A DNA stretch of 32,624 nucleotides from Bacteroidota bacterium (GCA_039111535.1 JBCCIM010000056.1:1-32624), one strand, 5' to 3'. Positions 8,190 through 16,798 are shown, counted from the first letter of the stretch. A program made the numbers and translations. The notes: generated from the sequence alone by a model not told the origin.

Positions 8190-8591
8190 ATGAGTGGAAT
8201 AACAGATACCGTTGCAGATTATTTGACGCGCATTCGCAATGCGCAGAAAGCGCGACACCGTCATGTAGATATCCCTGCATCCAAGCTCAAGCGCGCCATG
8301 ACACAGATCATGGTTGAGAAAGGATACATCAAGCGATACCTCGACATTGACGATGGCAAACAAGGATTGCTGCGTTTGTACCTCAAGTATGATCCGGCAG
8401 GCAAGCCCGTTATCCATATGCTGAAGCGTATTTCGCGGCCCGGTCTGCGGAAATATGTTGGTGCGGATGATCTGCCCCGCGTAAGAAACGGCCTCGGTGT
8501 AGCAATCCTTTCAACATCGAAAGGAGTTATGACGGACAAAGAAGCACGCCTTGTAAATGTAGGCGGCGAAGTCCTCGCTCACGTGTACTAG
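8190..8591 (+). CDS. rpsH: 30S ribosomal protein S8
   Basis: S8 (133 aa) is a primary 16S rRNA-binding protein; in Escherichia coli it represses the spc operon by binding the rplE leader. The start TDTVADYLTRIRNAQKA, the middle KRISRPGLRKYV segment and the C-terminal GVAILSTSKGVMTDKEAR block are diagnostic. ATG at 8190 follows a 78-base gap, one of the larger ones in this cluster. Confidence 0.98.
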   Translation: MSGITDTVADYLTRIRNAQKARHRHVDIPASKLKRAMTQIMVEKGYIKRYLDIDDGKQGLLRLYLKYDPAGKPVIHMLKRISRPGLRKYVGADDLPRVRNGLGVAILSTSKGVMTDKEARLVNVGGEVLAHVY

Positions 8592-8682
8592 AAATTAGTT
8601 TTCATGTCGCTCTGTGGCTTATCCATCGCGGGTACGCCGGCGAAGAAAACCAAGCATTGAAAACCTTAAACAGAGATTAGAT

Positions 8683-9237
8683 ATGTCTCGTATCGGCAAG
8701 TTGCCAATTGAAATTAGTGGAGACGTCACAATCAACGTGGCCACTAACAACCTGGTAACAGTGAAAGGACCCAAAGGCGAATTGTCTTTGCAAGTCGATC
8801 CAGATCTCGAAGTATCACAGGAAGACAAGCAGGTGTCTGTCAAGCGTCCAACAGACCAGAAACGACACCGTGCGATGCATGGCCTGTACAGGTCTTTGAT
8901 CAACAATATGGTAACAGGTGTTACCAAAGGGTTTAAGATCGAACTCGAAGTCATTGGTGTGGGCTACCGCGCAATGATGCAAAATGGTGTACTGGAATTG
9001 GGGCTGGGTTTTTCTCATCCCATCTATTTCCTGCCACCTAAAGGGATCGATGTTGAAGTTGACACCAAGCGTGGCAAAAACCCGATTGTAATTATTCAAG
9101 GGATTGACAACCAGCTTGTTGGCCAGGTAGCTGCCAAGATTCGGAAGTTGAGACCGCCCGAGCCGTACAAAGGCAAAGGTGTTCGCTATGTTGGCGAATA
9201 CGTCCGCCGTAAAGCTGGTAAAACAGCTGCTCGCTAG
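8683..9237 (+). CDS. rplF: 50S ribosomal protein L6
   Basis: L6 (184 aa from ATG 8683) lies near the sarcin–ricin loop. MSRIGKLPIEI is the standard opening; an in-frame GTG at 8614 would add 23 unconserved residues and is rejected. Two related domains are present: VKGPKGELSLQV in the first and the C-terminal GQVAAKIRKLRPPEPYKGKGVRY signature in the second. Rejecting the GTG leaves a 91-base untranslated gap after rpsH. Confidence 0.96.
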   Translation: MSRIGKLPIEISGDVTINVATNNLVTVKGPKGELSLQVDPDLEVSQEDKQVSVKRPTDQKRHRAMHGLYRSLINNMVTGVTKGFKIELEVIGVGYRAMMQNGVLELGLGFSHPIYFLPPKGIDVEVDTKRGKNPIVIIQGIDNQLVGQVAAKIRKLRPPEPYKGKGVRYVGEYVRRKAGKTAAR

Positions 9238-9262
9238 TAGAAGTTAATTCATGATAAGCCGC

Positions 9263-9287
9263 ACCGAAGGGTTGGAAATCTTTCGGT
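9263..9287 (+). other. Intergenic hairpin, rplF–rplR
   Basis: ACCGAAGG at 9263–9270 pairs with CTTTCGGT at 9280–9287 (eight pairs including one G·T) around a nine-base loop. It ends 15 bases before the rplR start. It has no T-run and its role is unknown. Confidence 0.4.
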
Positions 9288-9302
9288 CCACAGGTTAACA
9301 AC

Positions 9303-9656
9303 ATGGCAAAGAATAGAAAAGCAATAAGCCGGAATCGCATCAAGCAGCGCATCCGCAAAAAAGTCAGCGGAACGGCAGAACGCCCACGGCTTTCTGTGTT
9401 TCGGTCGACAAAACATATTTATGCCCAGCTGATCGATGATCTGAACGGGCGTACGCTGGCAGCAGCTTCTTCCCTGGAAGAAAGTGGGCTGAAAGGCACT
9501 GCCATCGAGAAAAGCGCCGAGGTGGGCAAAAAGCTCGCAGAACGCGCAAAATCAGCCGGCCTGGAAACTGCCGTGTTTGACCGGAATGGTTTCCGGTATC
9601 ACGGCCGCGTCAAAGCACTGGCTGATGGCGCCCGCGAAGGTGGTATTAAATTCTAA
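9303..9656 (+). CDS. rplR: 50S ribosomal protein L18
   Basis: L18 (117 aa) binds 5S rRNA together with L5. Conserved parts are the basic N-terminus ([26 protein letters not shown]), the [10 protein letters not shown] strand, and the C-terminal [23 protein letters not shown] block. ATG at 9303 is preceded by CAGGTTAACA with only a weak ribosome-binding match. The order rplF–rplR–rpsE is the usual one. Confidence 0.98.
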   Translation: MAKNRKAISRNRIKQRIRKKVSGTAERPRLSVFRSTKHIYAQLIDDLNGRTLAAASSLEESGLKGTAIEKSAEVGKKLAERAKSAGLETAVFDRNGFRYHGRVKALADGAREGGIKF

Positions 9657-9717
9657 AGAGCTTTAACGAGATAGATCGGATATCCGGTCGGTATAATAGC
9701 TGTAAACAGATAAGATA

Positions 9718-10248
9718 ATGGCTAAAGGTAGAAACCGTCGAGCACGTGATAAAGCATCAGCGCCACAGAAAGAGTGGATCGAAAAACTCGTTGCTGTGAA
9801 CCGCGTAGCCAAAGTTGTTAAAGGGGGTCGTCGCTTTTCCTTCAATGCAGTTGTTGTTGTTGGAGATGGTAACGGTGTTGTAGGTGCAGGCCTCGGAAAA
9901 GCAAATGAGGTTGCCAGCGCAATTGCTAAAGGTACAGAAGACGCAAAGAAAAACGTCATTGCAGTACCTTTGCGTAGAGGTACCATTCCACATACAGTTA
10001 TTGGACGGAAAGACGCAGGACGTGTGCTGTTGAAGCCGGCTTCCAATGGTACGGGTGTAATCGCCGGTGGCGGTGTCCGCGCTGTACTCGAATGTGCTGG
10101 TATTTCAGACATTCTTTCGAAGTCGCTGGGCTCCAGTAATCCACATAACCAGGTGGCAGCAACCATCAATGGCCTTGCTTCTTTGCAGGACCCCATGGAA
10201 GTTGCAAAGCGTCGCGGTATTCCTTTGAAAAAAGTATTTGAAGGATAA
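9718..10248 (+). CDS. rpsE: 30S ribosomal protein S5
   Basis: S5 (176 aa) shapes the mRNA entry channel and helps decoding accuracy. The N-terminal RNA-binding domain carries [21 protein letters not shown] and GLGKANEV; the C-terminal domain has the Gly-rich [17 protein letters not shown] and the SLGSSNPHN block. ATG at 9718 gives [12 protein letters not shown]. It is followed 53 bases later by rpmD. Confidence 0.98.
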   Translation: MAKGRNRRARDKASAPQKEWIEKLVAVNRVAKVVKGGRRFSFNAVVVVGDGNGVVGAGLGKANEVASAIAKGTEDAKKNVIAVPLRRGTIPHTVIGRKDAGRVLLKPASNGTGVIAGGGVRAVLECAGISDILSKSLGSSNPHNQVAATINGLASLQDPMEVAKRRGIPLKKVFEG

Positions 10249-10301
10249 GTCCTCGACCGCTTGTAGTTATTTCTGCCTTAGATGCAATTTGCCGAGCTAA
10301 A

Positions 10302-10484
10302 ATGGGAAAGTTGAAAATTACACAAACGCGTAGCGTTATTCGTACGTCAAAAAAACAGAGGCGCACAATGGAAGCGCTTGGTTTTAAACGTATGCACCAA
10401 ACGATTGAGCATACCGACACACCGCAGATTCGCGGCATGTTGGAGAAAGTGCACCATTTAGTAAAGATAGAAGAAACGAACTGA
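10302..10484 (+). CDS. rpmD: 50S ribosomal protein L30
   Basis: L30 (60 aa) is a small 50S protein. The sequence shows the family pattern of a first strand (KLKITQTRSVI), a helix with RRTMEALGFKRMHQTIEH, and a final strand ending MLEKVHHLVKIEE. ATG at 10302 gives the expected length. Its TGA stop is one base from the rplO ATG, so the two genes are probably translationally coupled. Confidence 0.97.
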   Translation: MGKLKITQTRSVIRTSKKQRRTMEALGFKRMHQTIEHTDTPQIRGMLEKVHHLVKIEETN

Positions 10485-10485
10485 C

Positions 10486-10947
10486 ATGGATCTCAGCAAT
10501 CTTAAACCTGCAAAAGGCGCCACCAAGTCGCGCAAGCGTATTGCTCGTGGCGTTGGTTCGGGGTATGGTGGACATAGCTCGACCCGTGGTGACAAAGGAC
10601 AAAAGAGCCGCTCAGGAGCCAGCATTCCAATCTGGTTTGAAGGGGGACAGATGCCTTTACAGCGTCGTATCCCCAAGTTTGGCTTTAAAAACAGGTTCCG
10701 TGTGAGCTACCGGGGCGTCAACCTTGCCAGTTTGGCCGAGTTGATTGAATCCGGCCGCATTGATGGCGCCAAACCAATTACGCCTGAAGTAATGGTTGCC
10801 GTTGGTGTTGCGCGGAAGAATGATCTTGTAAAAGTACTGGGTACAGGTGAAGCAGGTGCAGCCCTCCAGGTGTCTGCACATGCTTTCAGTGCTTCTGCGC
10901 GGTCAAAAATCGAAGCCGCAGGTGGAACTGCGACTGTCATTGAATAA
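10486..10947 (+). CDS. rplO: 50S ribosomal protein L15
   Basis: L15 (153 aa) is a late-assembly 50S protein with an extended Gly/Arg-rich N-terminal arm, visible as RIARGVGSGYGGHSSTRGDKGQKSRSG in two blocks. The core includes FEGGQMPLQRRIPKFGFKN and the C-terminal helix region SASARSKIEAAGG. ATG at 10486 lies one base after the rpmD stop. secY follows 48 bases later behind an AAAAGGA ribosome-binding site. Confidence 0.98.
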   Translation: MDLSNLKPAKGATKSRKRIARGVGSGYGGHSSTRGDKGQKSRSGASIPIWFEGGQMPLQRRIPKFGFKNRFRVSYRGVNLASLAELIESGRIDGAKPITPEVMVAVGVARKNDLVKVLGTGEAGAALQVSAHAFSASARSKIEAAGGTATVIE

Positions 10948-10995
10948 CACTGTATCGTGTGCAGCGGCTGTTAAGGCCGATTAAAAGGATTAGTT

Positions 10996-12312
10996 ATGGC
11001 TGGCTTTGCCGAAAGTATTCGTAACATTTGGAAGGTTGAAGAGCTGCGGCAACGCATTCTCTACACAATGGGCCTTCTCATTGTTTATCGTATTGGCGCA
11101 CAGGTAACCCTGCCGGGTATTGACGCCAATGTTCTGGCTACTGTGAACTCGCAGACCGACTCAAACAATCTATTCGGGTTTCTCGATATGTTTGTGGGGG
11201 GGGCGTTTAGCCAGGCTGGTATCTTTGCGCTCGGTATCATGCCGTACATTACGGCGTCGATTATTATTCAGCTGCTGGGTGCAGTTAACCCTTATTTCCA
11301 GAAGCTGCAGCGCGAGGGAGAAGAGGGCCGGCGTAAAATTACCCAGCTCACGCGTTATGGTACGGTGCTGATCACATTGATCCAGTCTACCGGATATGCC
11401 ATTAACCTGCTTGCAGGTGCAACCGGCACGGCGATTGTCATCAATTCGACCTTTTTCATGTTCACAACAGTGATTACCCTCACGGCCGGGACTGTCTTTG
11501 TGATGTGGCTTGGTGAACGAATTACAGAGAGCGGTATTGGCAATGGTATTTCGCTGATCATTATGATTGGTATTATTGCCTTCTTGCCAACCTCGCTGAT
11601 GAACGAATTCAATCTGTCAGCCAACTTCTTCATTTTCCTCCTTGAAATTGCCGTTCTGCTCGGTGTGATAGCCTTTATTATTCTGGTGTCACAAGGTACA
11701 CGGCGAATACCGGTGCAATATGCAAAGCGTGTTGTGGGCCGCAAGGTATACGGTGGTACAACGCAATATCTGCCAATCCGCGTTAACGCGGCGGGCGTGA
11801 TGCCGATCATCTTTGCCCAGTCCATCATGTTTGTGCCGGCAACCATCGCACAGTTCTTCCCCGGAAACGACGGCATGCAGCAGTTTGGCGCATGGTTCAG
11901 CGATATTTCCGGCTGGGGCTATTCGATCGTCTTTTTTGTCATCTGTGTGTTCTTCACCTATTTCTATACAGCCATCGCGGTTAATCCGAAAGAAATGGCT
12001 GATACAATGAAGCGCCAGGGTGGCTTTATCCCAGGGATTCGCCCGGGTAAACAAACAAGCGAATTTGTAGACGACATCCTCACCCGCGTTACACTGCCAG
12101 GATCTATTTTCCTCGGCCTTGTAGCCATCCTGCCGGCGTTTGCCATGCAGGCCGGTGTAACCGCAGGGTTTGCCATGTTCTACGGTGGTACCAGCTTGAT
12201 CATTCTTGTACAGGTGACCCTGGATACCCTGCAACAAATTGAAAGCCATCTGCTCATGCGCCATTACGATGGCTTCATGAAGAGCGGCCGCGTCAAAGGA
12301 CGACGTGTATAG
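10996..12312 (+). CDS. secY: Protein translocase subunit SecY
   Basis: SecY (438 aa) is the channel of the Sec translocon in the inner membrane. About ten hydrophobic segments are visible. Family signatures include LRQRILYTMGLLIVYRIGAQ near the start, the plug-side GIMPYITASIIIQLL, the large cytoplasmic loop with AKRVVGRKVYGG, and the C-terminal FIPGIRPGKQTSEFVDDILTR. ATG at 10996 has AAAAGGA upstream. The location between rplO and map is conserved in many phyla. The C-terminus ends in a basic RVKGRRV tail. Confidence 0.98.
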   Translation: MAGFAESIRNIWKVEELRQRILYTMGLLIVYRIGAQVTLPGIDANVLATVNSQTDSNNLFGFLDMFVGGAFSQAGIFALGIMPYITASIIIQLLGAVNPYFQKLQREGEEGRRKITQLTRYGTVLITLIQSTGYAINLLAGATGTAIVINSTFFMFTTVITLTAGTVFVMWLGERITESGIGNGISLIIMIGIIAFLPTSLMNEFNLSANFFIFLLEIAVLLGVIAFIILVSQGTRRIPVQYAKRVVGRKVYGGTTQYLPIRVNAAGVMPIIFAQSIMFVPATIAQFFPGNDGMQQFGAWFSDISGWGYSIVFFVICVFFTYFYTAIAVNPKEMADTMKRQGGFIPGIRPGKQTSEFVDDILTRVTLPGSIFLGLVAILPAFAMQAGVTAGFAMFYGGTSLIILVQVTLDTLQQIESHLLMRHYDGFMKSGRVKGRRV

Positions 12313-12346
12313 CCAGCTCCTGGCTTTCCTTAGATCTTCAACTGGC

Positions 12347-13159
12347 ATGATTCACCTTAAAAGTCTGCAAGAAGTAGAAAAACTCAGAGAGAGTGCTGAC
12401 CTTGTAAGTCGTACCCTCGCAGAGATAGCCGGACTTATCAAGCCAGGTGTAAAAACTATTGATCTGGATGCTGTTGCTGAGCAGTACATCCGATCGCACG
12501 GTGCTAAGCCCGCGTTCAAAGGATACAAAGTTGGGCGTGCTGTTTTTCCTGGCACGCTTTGCATCTCGATTAATGACGAGGTGGTACACGGCATCCCTGG
12601 TGAGTACGCCCTGCAGGAAGGAGATCTAGTCTCTGTTGATTGTGGCGTGTTGCTCAACGGTTATTATGGCGACAGTGCCTATACCTTTGCAGTTGGCGAC
12701 ATTTCTGCTGAAGACATCCAGCTATGCCGTGTCACCTATGAGTCTCTGATGAAAGGGATAGACAAGGCCCGCGTTGGATTCAGAATTGGAGATATCTCCC
12801 ATGCGGTACAGGCACACTGCGAGTCGTTTGGCTACGGCGTTGTCCGTGATCTGGTAGGCCATGGCATAGGTAAGAGTCTGCATGAAGCCCCGCAGGTGCC
12901 AAACTTTGGTCGGCAGGGGAGCGGGCGCAAACTTAAAGATGGGACCTCAATGTGCATTGAGCCAATGATCAATGCAGGTACTTTTGAAGTGTTTACTGCA
13001 GAAGACCAGTGGACCATTAAAACATTGGACAACAGCCGATCTGCACACTACGAATTAACCGTGGTTGTGCGTAATGGAGAAGCTGAGGTGTTGAGTACGT
13101 TTTCTCATATAGAAAAGGTAATTACACCACCCTACAAACTAGCACTGGCTGAAGAGTAG
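12347..13159 (+). CDS. map: Methionine aminopeptidase, type I
   Basis: The enzyme (270 aa) removes N-terminal methionine from nascent proteins after deformylation. The five metal ligands can be placed: Asp in SVDCGV, Asp in GDSAYTF, His in VGHGIG, Glu in CIEPM and Glu in HYELTVVV. The last is usually followed by His (EHT); here Leu replaces it. ATG at 12347 gives MIHLKSLQEVEKLRES; a GTG at 12305 overlapping the secY stop would add 14 residues and is less likely. infA, often next, is not present. Confidence 0.96.
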   Translation: MIHLKSLQEVEKLRESADLVSRTLAEIAGLIKPGVKTIDLDAVAEQYIRSHGAKPAFKGYKVGRAVFPGTLCISINDEVVHGIPGEYALQEGDLVSVDCGVLLNGYYGDSAYTFAVGDISAEDIQLCRVTYESLMKGIDKARVGFRIGDISHAVQAHCESFGYGVVRDLVGHGIGKSLHEAPQVPNFGRQGSGRKLKDGTSMCIEPMINAGTFEVFTAEDQWTIKTLDNSRSAHYELTVVVRNGEAEVLSTFSHIEKVITPPYKLALAEE

Positions 13160-13251
13160 AGGTAACAGGCTGCCTTTGTGGCACTGGCTGCTGAAAAAAG
13201 TAGTGTTGATGAATTGCGATTCCAGGCACAGAACTTTTTGCAGTTGTTTAC

Positions 13252-13285
13252 CGTTTACGCTAGGCTTTGCAAGAAATTGTAAACG
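13252..13285 (+). other. Inverted repeat upstream of rpmJ
   Basis: CGTTTAC at 13252–13258 and GTAAACG at 13279–13285 form a perfect seven-base inverted repeat 20 bases apart. It lies in the 157-base map–rpmJ gap, where infA would commonly be. The gap holds no open reading frame resembling IF-1. The repeat could be an RNA hairpin or part of a promoter region; either is inferred. Confidence 0.3.
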
Positions 13286-13316
13286 CAGTACGTAAATAAC
13301 TTAACGGATCATCGCG

Positions 13317-13433
13317 ATGAAAGTACAAGCGAGTGTAAAGAAACGGAGCGCTGACGACAAAATTGTACGTCGTAAAGGGCGCGTTTACGTAATCAACAAG
13401 AAGAACCCAAAACACAAGCAGCGCCAGGGTTGA
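13317..13433 (+). CDS. rpmJ: 50S ribosomal protein L36, zinc-independent type
   Basis: L36 (38 aa, the standard length) runs from ATG 13317 to TGA 13431–13433. It starts [11 protein letters not shown] and ends KHKQRQG, both diagnostic. The positions that carry zinc-binding cysteines in the classical form (11, 14 and 27) are Ser, Asp and Asn here; only His33 remains, so it cannot bind zinc in the usual way. It precedes rpsM by 34 bases, the normal order. Confidence 0.96.
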   Translation: MKVQASVKKRSADDKIVRRKGRVYVINKKNPKHKQRQG

Positions 13434-13467
13434 GCCCGGCTTGCCTGTTGTAAGTTGACAGAGAATT

Positions 13468-13848
13468 ATGCCACGAATCGCTGGAGTTGACGTCCCAAAT
13501 AATAAGCGAGGAGAGATTGCACTAACGTCCATTTTTGGCGTTGGTCGTTCCCTGGCCAAGGAAATCCTTGAGAAAGTTGGGATTGACTACAACCTTCACC
13601 CAAGTAAATGGACTGAAGAGCAGACGAAGCAAATCCGTCGTCTCATTGAAGATGAGTATCTGGTAGAAGGCCAGCTTCGGACAGAGCGTCAGATGAATAT
13701 AAAGCGACTGATGGATATCGGTTGCTATCGGGGGCTGCGTCATCGTCGTTCGTTGCCATTGCGCGGACAGCGGACCAAAACCAACGCCCGTACCAGAAAA
13801 GGGCGTAAGAAAACGGTTGCCGGTAAGAAGAAGGCGCCGCGTAAGTAA
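13468..13848 (+). CDS. rpsM: 30S ribosomal protein S13
   Basis: S13 (126 aa) contacts the P-site tRNA and forms an intersubunit bridge from the 30S head. The opening [20 protein letters not shown], the helix-two-turn-helix region, and the C-terminal [21 protein letters not shown] block are diagnostic. The last 20 residues are a Lys/Arg-rich tail ending KKAPRK. ATG at 13468 follows GAGAATT. Confidence 0.98.
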   Translation: MPRIAGVDVPNNKRGEIALTSIFGVGRSLAKEILEKVGIDYNLHPSKWTEEQTKQIRRLIEDEYLVEGQLRTERQMNIKRLMDIGCYRGLRHRRSLPLRGQRTKTNARTRKGRKKTVAGKKKAPRK

Positions 13849-13880
13849 TATTTAGTGCCAAGTTTGTAGAAATTGAGATA

Positions 13881-14279
13881 ATGGCTAAAAAGCAAAAAGG
13901 CGGTCGGCCGGTTCGTAAAAAGAAGGTTGTTGTAGAGGCGAACGGACAGGCACACATCAAAGCGACATTTAACAATGTATTGGTCACCCTTACCGACCAG
14001 TATGGCAACGCGATTTCGTGGGCCAGCTCTGGTAAAATGGGTTTTAAAGGGAGTAGAAAGAATACGCCGTATGCAGCCCAGGTGGCTTCATCTGCTGCTG
14101 CTAAAGAAGCGTATGATCTCGGCTTGCGTCGTGTTGAGGTATTTGTGAAAGGACCAGGATCTGGACGTGAGTCTGCGATTCGCGCCCTTTCAACCTCAGG
14201 ACTTGAAATCGCTACGATTCGCGACGTTACTCCTATTCCACACAATGGCTGCCGGCCTCCTAAAAGACGGCGTGTTTGA
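13881..14279 (+). CDS. rpsK: 30S ribosomal protein S11
   Basis: S11 (132 aa) lies on the 30S platform near the Shine-Dalgarno–anti-Shine-Dalgarno helix. Family blocks are [56 protein letters not shown] and the terminal [18 protein letters not shown] at 13881 opens with a basic [15 protein letters not shown] segment. A 107-base gap to rpsD follows. Confidence 0.98.
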   Translation: MAKKQKGGRPVRKKKVVVEANGQAHIKATFNNVLVTLTDQYGNAISWASSGKMGFKGSRKNTPYAAQVASSAAAKEAYDLGLRRVEVFVKGPGSGRESAIRALSTSGLEIATIRDVTPIPHNGCRPPKRRRV

Positions 14280-14343
14280 TCTTTGGATCAGCATACCCTT
14301 TCAGGTTTAAGTTTCCGGCTACGTCTGGCAGATGGCCAGGCTG

Positions 14344-14351
14344 TACGTTTG
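14344..14351 (+). promoter_or_regulatory. Possible -7 promoter box upstream of rpsD
   Basis: TACGTTTG matches the Bacteroidota -7 consensus TAnnTTTG exactly and lies 36 bases before the rpsD ATG, in the 107-base rpsK–rpsD gap. No convincing -33 TTTG/TTG box lies 18–20 bases upstream, so this is weak. If real, it would give rpsD–rpoA–rplQ their own promoter. Confidence 0.25.
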
Positions 14352-14386
14352 TATCTATACCCTTAGCAAACGAGAGGTAGATTACT

Positions 14387-14989
14387 ATGGCCCGTTATAG
14401 AGGCCCCAAACAGAAAATCGCACGGCGGTTCAAAGAGCCGCTTTTTGGTCCGAGCAAATCGCTCGAAAGAAAACCGTATCCGCCCGGACAACATGGGCGT
14501 TCACGACGCGGTAAAGAAAGCGAGTACTCAGTTCAGCTGAAAGAAAAGCAAAAAGCAAAACATACCTACGGTCTTCTCGAACGTCAGTTCAGAAATCTGT
14601 TCGAGAAAGCTGCCCGTAAAAGAGGCGTTACCGGGGAAAACTTGCTTCGTTTTCTTGAATCCCGCCTTGACAATACCGTCTTCCGCCTTGGCTTTGCCAT
14701 GACCCGGAGACAGGCTCGCCAGTTTGTAACGCACTGTCACATCTTGGTTAACGGCCGCGTCGTAAATATTCCTTCTTATCAGCTCAGAACAGGAGATATT
14801 GTTGCCATCCGGCCCAAAAGCCGGCGCTCTCCTTCTATTCGTGAAGCTGTACAGCGTAATCGCCGAACTTATCCATGGCTGGAAGTTGATCGGAAGGAAA
14901 TGCAAGGGAAATTCCTCGAATTCCCGAATCGCGAAGATATCCCAGAGAATATCCGCGAACAGCTAATCGTCGAGCTCTATTCGAAATAG
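14387..14989 (+). CDS. rpsD: 30S ribosomal protein S4
   Basis: S4 (200 aa) begins 16S rRNA folding and contributes to decoding fidelity. The start MARYRGPKQKIARRFKEPLFG is typical of this branch. The S4 RNA-binding domain follows at about residues 92–155, including LDNTVFRLGFAMTRRQARQFV and HILVNGRVVNIPSYQ. The C-terminus ends REQLIVELYSK, the usual family end. The ATG is preceded by a good GAGAGG ribosome-binding site at 14372–14377. Confidence 0.98.
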   Translation: MARYRGPKQKIARRFKEPLFGPSKSLERKPYPPGQHGRSRRGKESEYSVQLKEKQKAKHTYGLLERQFRNLFEKAARKRGVTGENLLRFLESRLDNTVFRLGFAMTRRQARQFVTHCHILVNGRVVNIPSYQLRTGDIVAIRPKSRRSPSIREAVQRNRRTYPWLEVDRKEMQGKFLEFPNREDIPENIREQLIVELYSK

Positions 14990-15089
14990 CCACTAACGGA
15001 AGGGAATCTCTCCTCCTTTTGCCTAGCAATATTCAGGAGTATTTTTCCGTGGTTGGGTCTTAGAAAAATCAAAGAATCCAGTACTAATT

Positions 15090-16064
15090 ATGAGTACATA
15101 CACGATCCAGATGCCGGATGGCGTTCAGCCAGAAGAAATTACAGATACACATGGCGTATTTGTTGTTCAGCCATTAGAGCGCGGATATGGCGTAACCATT
15201 GGTAACGCTTTGCGGCGTGTGCTGCTCTCTTCCCTGGAAGGGGTTGCAGTAACTGCCATTAAAATTGACGGCGTACAGCACGAATTCTCTACCATTCCTG
15301 GTGTGATGGAAGATGCTTCAGACATCATCCTCAACCTGAAAGGTGTGCGCTTTAAGCCAACAGATGTCATGGATAGCAATATCCATCTCGTGCTAAGGGG
15401 ACCTGGAGAGTGGACAGCAAAAGACATCGGCGATGCTACTAGCGATTACGAAGTGCTGAACCCGGACTTCCACATTGCTCACCTTTCTGAAGGTGCAGAA
15501 TTGTCTGTTGAACTTCGGATGGGCAGAGGTACAGGCTATGTACCTTCAGATGAGAACAAGCAGTCTGACGATCCTATCGGCGTGATTGCTATTGATTCTA
15601 TCTTTACGCCAATCAAAAACGTAAAGTATGTAGTCAAGCCTACCCGTGTAGGTCAGAAAATCGACTATGAACGCCTGATTTTCGAAATAACCACCGACGG
15701 GTCGGTGTCACCAGAGGAAGCTCTACATCAGGCTGCCCTGATCTTGCGTGATCATGTAGCCATGTTCCTCAAAATTGACGAGCCAACCCAGCCTACGGTA
15801 GAAGAGAAAGAGGTTGACGCGGAAGTACAACGTATCCGTGAACTGCTTTCACAGACTGTGGATGAACTCGACTTGTCAGTTCGTGCGCACAACTGCCTGA
15901 AAGCAGCCAACATCAAGAACATTGGTGATCTGGTACGCCGCGATGAACCTGAAATGTTGAAATTCCGCAACTTTGGTAGAAAGTCGCTGCAAGAATTGAT
16001 GCAGGTTCTCGAAGAACGTGGGCTACACTTTGGAATGGACGTAGACAAATACCTCCAGGATTAA
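15090..16064 (+). CDS. rpoA: DNA-directed RNA polymerase subunit alpha
   Basis: Alpha (324 aa) dimerises to start core RNA polymerase assembly and contacts promoter DNA and activators through its C-terminal domain. The N-terminal domain shows PLERGYGVTIGNALRRVLLSS and EFSTIPGVMEDASDIILNLK. After a linker at about residues 235–250, the C-terminal domain has LDLSVRAHNCLKAANIKNIGDL and FRNFGRKSLQEL. ATG at 15090 lacks a visible Shine-Dalgarno site. It is followed by rplQ, the normal end of the alpha operon. Confidence 0.99.
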   Translation: MSTYTIQMPDGVQPEEITDTHGVFVVQPLERGYGVTIGNALRRVLLSSLEGVAVTAIKIDGVQHEFSTIPGVMEDASDIILNLKGVRFKPTDVMDSNIHLVLRGPGEWTAKDIGDATSDYEVLNPDFHIAHLSEGAELSVELRMGRGTGYVPSDENKQSDDPIGVIAIDSIFTPIKNVKYVVKPTRVGQKIDYERLIFEITTDGSVSPEEALHQAALILRDHVAMFLKIDEPTQPTVEEKEVDAEVQRIRELLSQTVDELDLSVRAHNCLKAANIKNIGDLVRRDEPEMLKFRNFGRKSLQELMQVLEERGLHFGMDVDKYLQD

Positions 16065-16071
16065 ATTTGAT

Positions 16072-16111
16072 GTGTGCCGCGGCTACCCCCACGTAGCTGT
16101 ATATAGCACAC
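16072..16111 (+). other. Nested inverted repeats between rpoA and rplQ
   Basis: An inner hairpin, GCTAC (16082–16086) with GTAGC (16093–16097), is enclosed by GTGTGC (16072–16077) with GCACAC (16106–16111). Together they fill most of the 59-base gap just upstream of the rplQ start. They could limit rplQ translation or guide mRNA processing; no function is demonstrated. Confidence 0.35.
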
Positions 16112-16123
16112 CGCGATATAACC

Positions 16124-16702
16124 ATGAGACATCAGAAAAAAGGATTTAAGCTCGGCCGTACGAGTGCGCATCGCAAAGCCACATTGGCTTCAATGTCGCA
16201 TGCTTTGATTGCACACAAGCGCATTACAACAACGTGGACAAAAGCACGTGCGCTTCGGATGTACATTGAGCCGATTATTACACGCGCTAAAGTTGATAAC
16301 ACGCACAACCGCCGGCAGGTCTTCCGCTTGTTGCAGAACAAACACGCTGTAAAAGAGCTGTTTGACGCAATTGGTCCAGAAGTAGGCGATCGCCCAGGTG
16401 GGTATACCCGCGTGATCAAGCTAGGACAGCGTGGTGGTGATGCGGCTGAAATGGCAATCATCGAACTGGTCGACTACAACAACGAGCGTCCGGAAGGCAG
16501 CAAGTCTGGCCCAAGCAAACGCAAAACGCGCCGTTGCCGTCGTGGCAGCAGTGCCAAAGCAGCCGCTACAACAACTGCCGCCGCCGCTGAAGAAGCTGTA
16601 GAGGATGCCGTTGAAGAAACCACAGCCGCTGTTGAAGAGGCTGCAGAAGCTGTTGCTGATGAAGCAACAGAGGCTGCTGAAGATGCCACTGACGCTGCTT
16701 AA
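16124..16702 (+). CDS. rplQ: 50S ribosomal protein L17 with long Ala/Glu-rich tail
   Basis: L17 (192 aa) surrounds the tunnel exit. The core, about residues 1–125, shows [19 protein letters not shown], the [17 protein letters not shown] helix and [10 protein letters not shown], ending near [10 protein letters not shown]. After a basic patch ([11 protein letters not shown]) comes a tail of about 50 residues made almost only of Ala, Glu, Asp, Thr and Val, with repeated EEA/EDA units. Escherichia coli L17 is 127 aa, so the tail is an addition. It would be acidic and either helical or disordered at the ribosome surface. Its function is unknown. Confidence 0.97.
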   Translation: MRHQKKGFKLGRTSAHRKATLASMSHALIAHKRITTTWTKARALRMYIEPIITRAKVDNTHNRRQVFRLLQNKHAVKELFDAIGPEVGDRPGGYTRVIKLGQRGGDAAEMAIIELVDYNNERPEGSKSGPSKRKTRRCRRGSSAKAAATTTAAAAEEAVEDAVEETTAAVEEAAEAVADEATEAAEDATDAA

Positions 16703-16760
16703 GAAGACAAAAAATAAAGGCTAGCAGGCTGAGCTAAATTTTATTTTTTCACGAATAGTA

Positions 16761-16798
16761 AAAAAACGCTACCGAAAGTCTTTCGGTAGCGTTTTTTT
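16761..16798 (+). terminator. Strong intrinsic terminator closing the ribosomal cluster
   Basis: A near-perfect inverted repeat has a left arm AAAAAACGCTACCGAAA and a right arm TTTCGGTAGCGTTTTTT around a three-base loop, followed by further T residues. The A-run on the left and T-run on the right would allow termination in both directions. It lies 58 bases after the rplQ stop and 71 bases before rel, so rel must have its own promoter. Confidence 0.95.

Noticed and set aside
8614-8682. GTG start extending L6 by 23 residues
   Set aside because: The extension is not conserved in the L6 family, whose proteins begin near MSRIGKLPI.
11689-12348. 219-codon minus-strand open frame opposite secY
   Set aside because: It is entirely antisense to conserved SecY membrane segments and its translation lacks hydrophobic segments or motifs.
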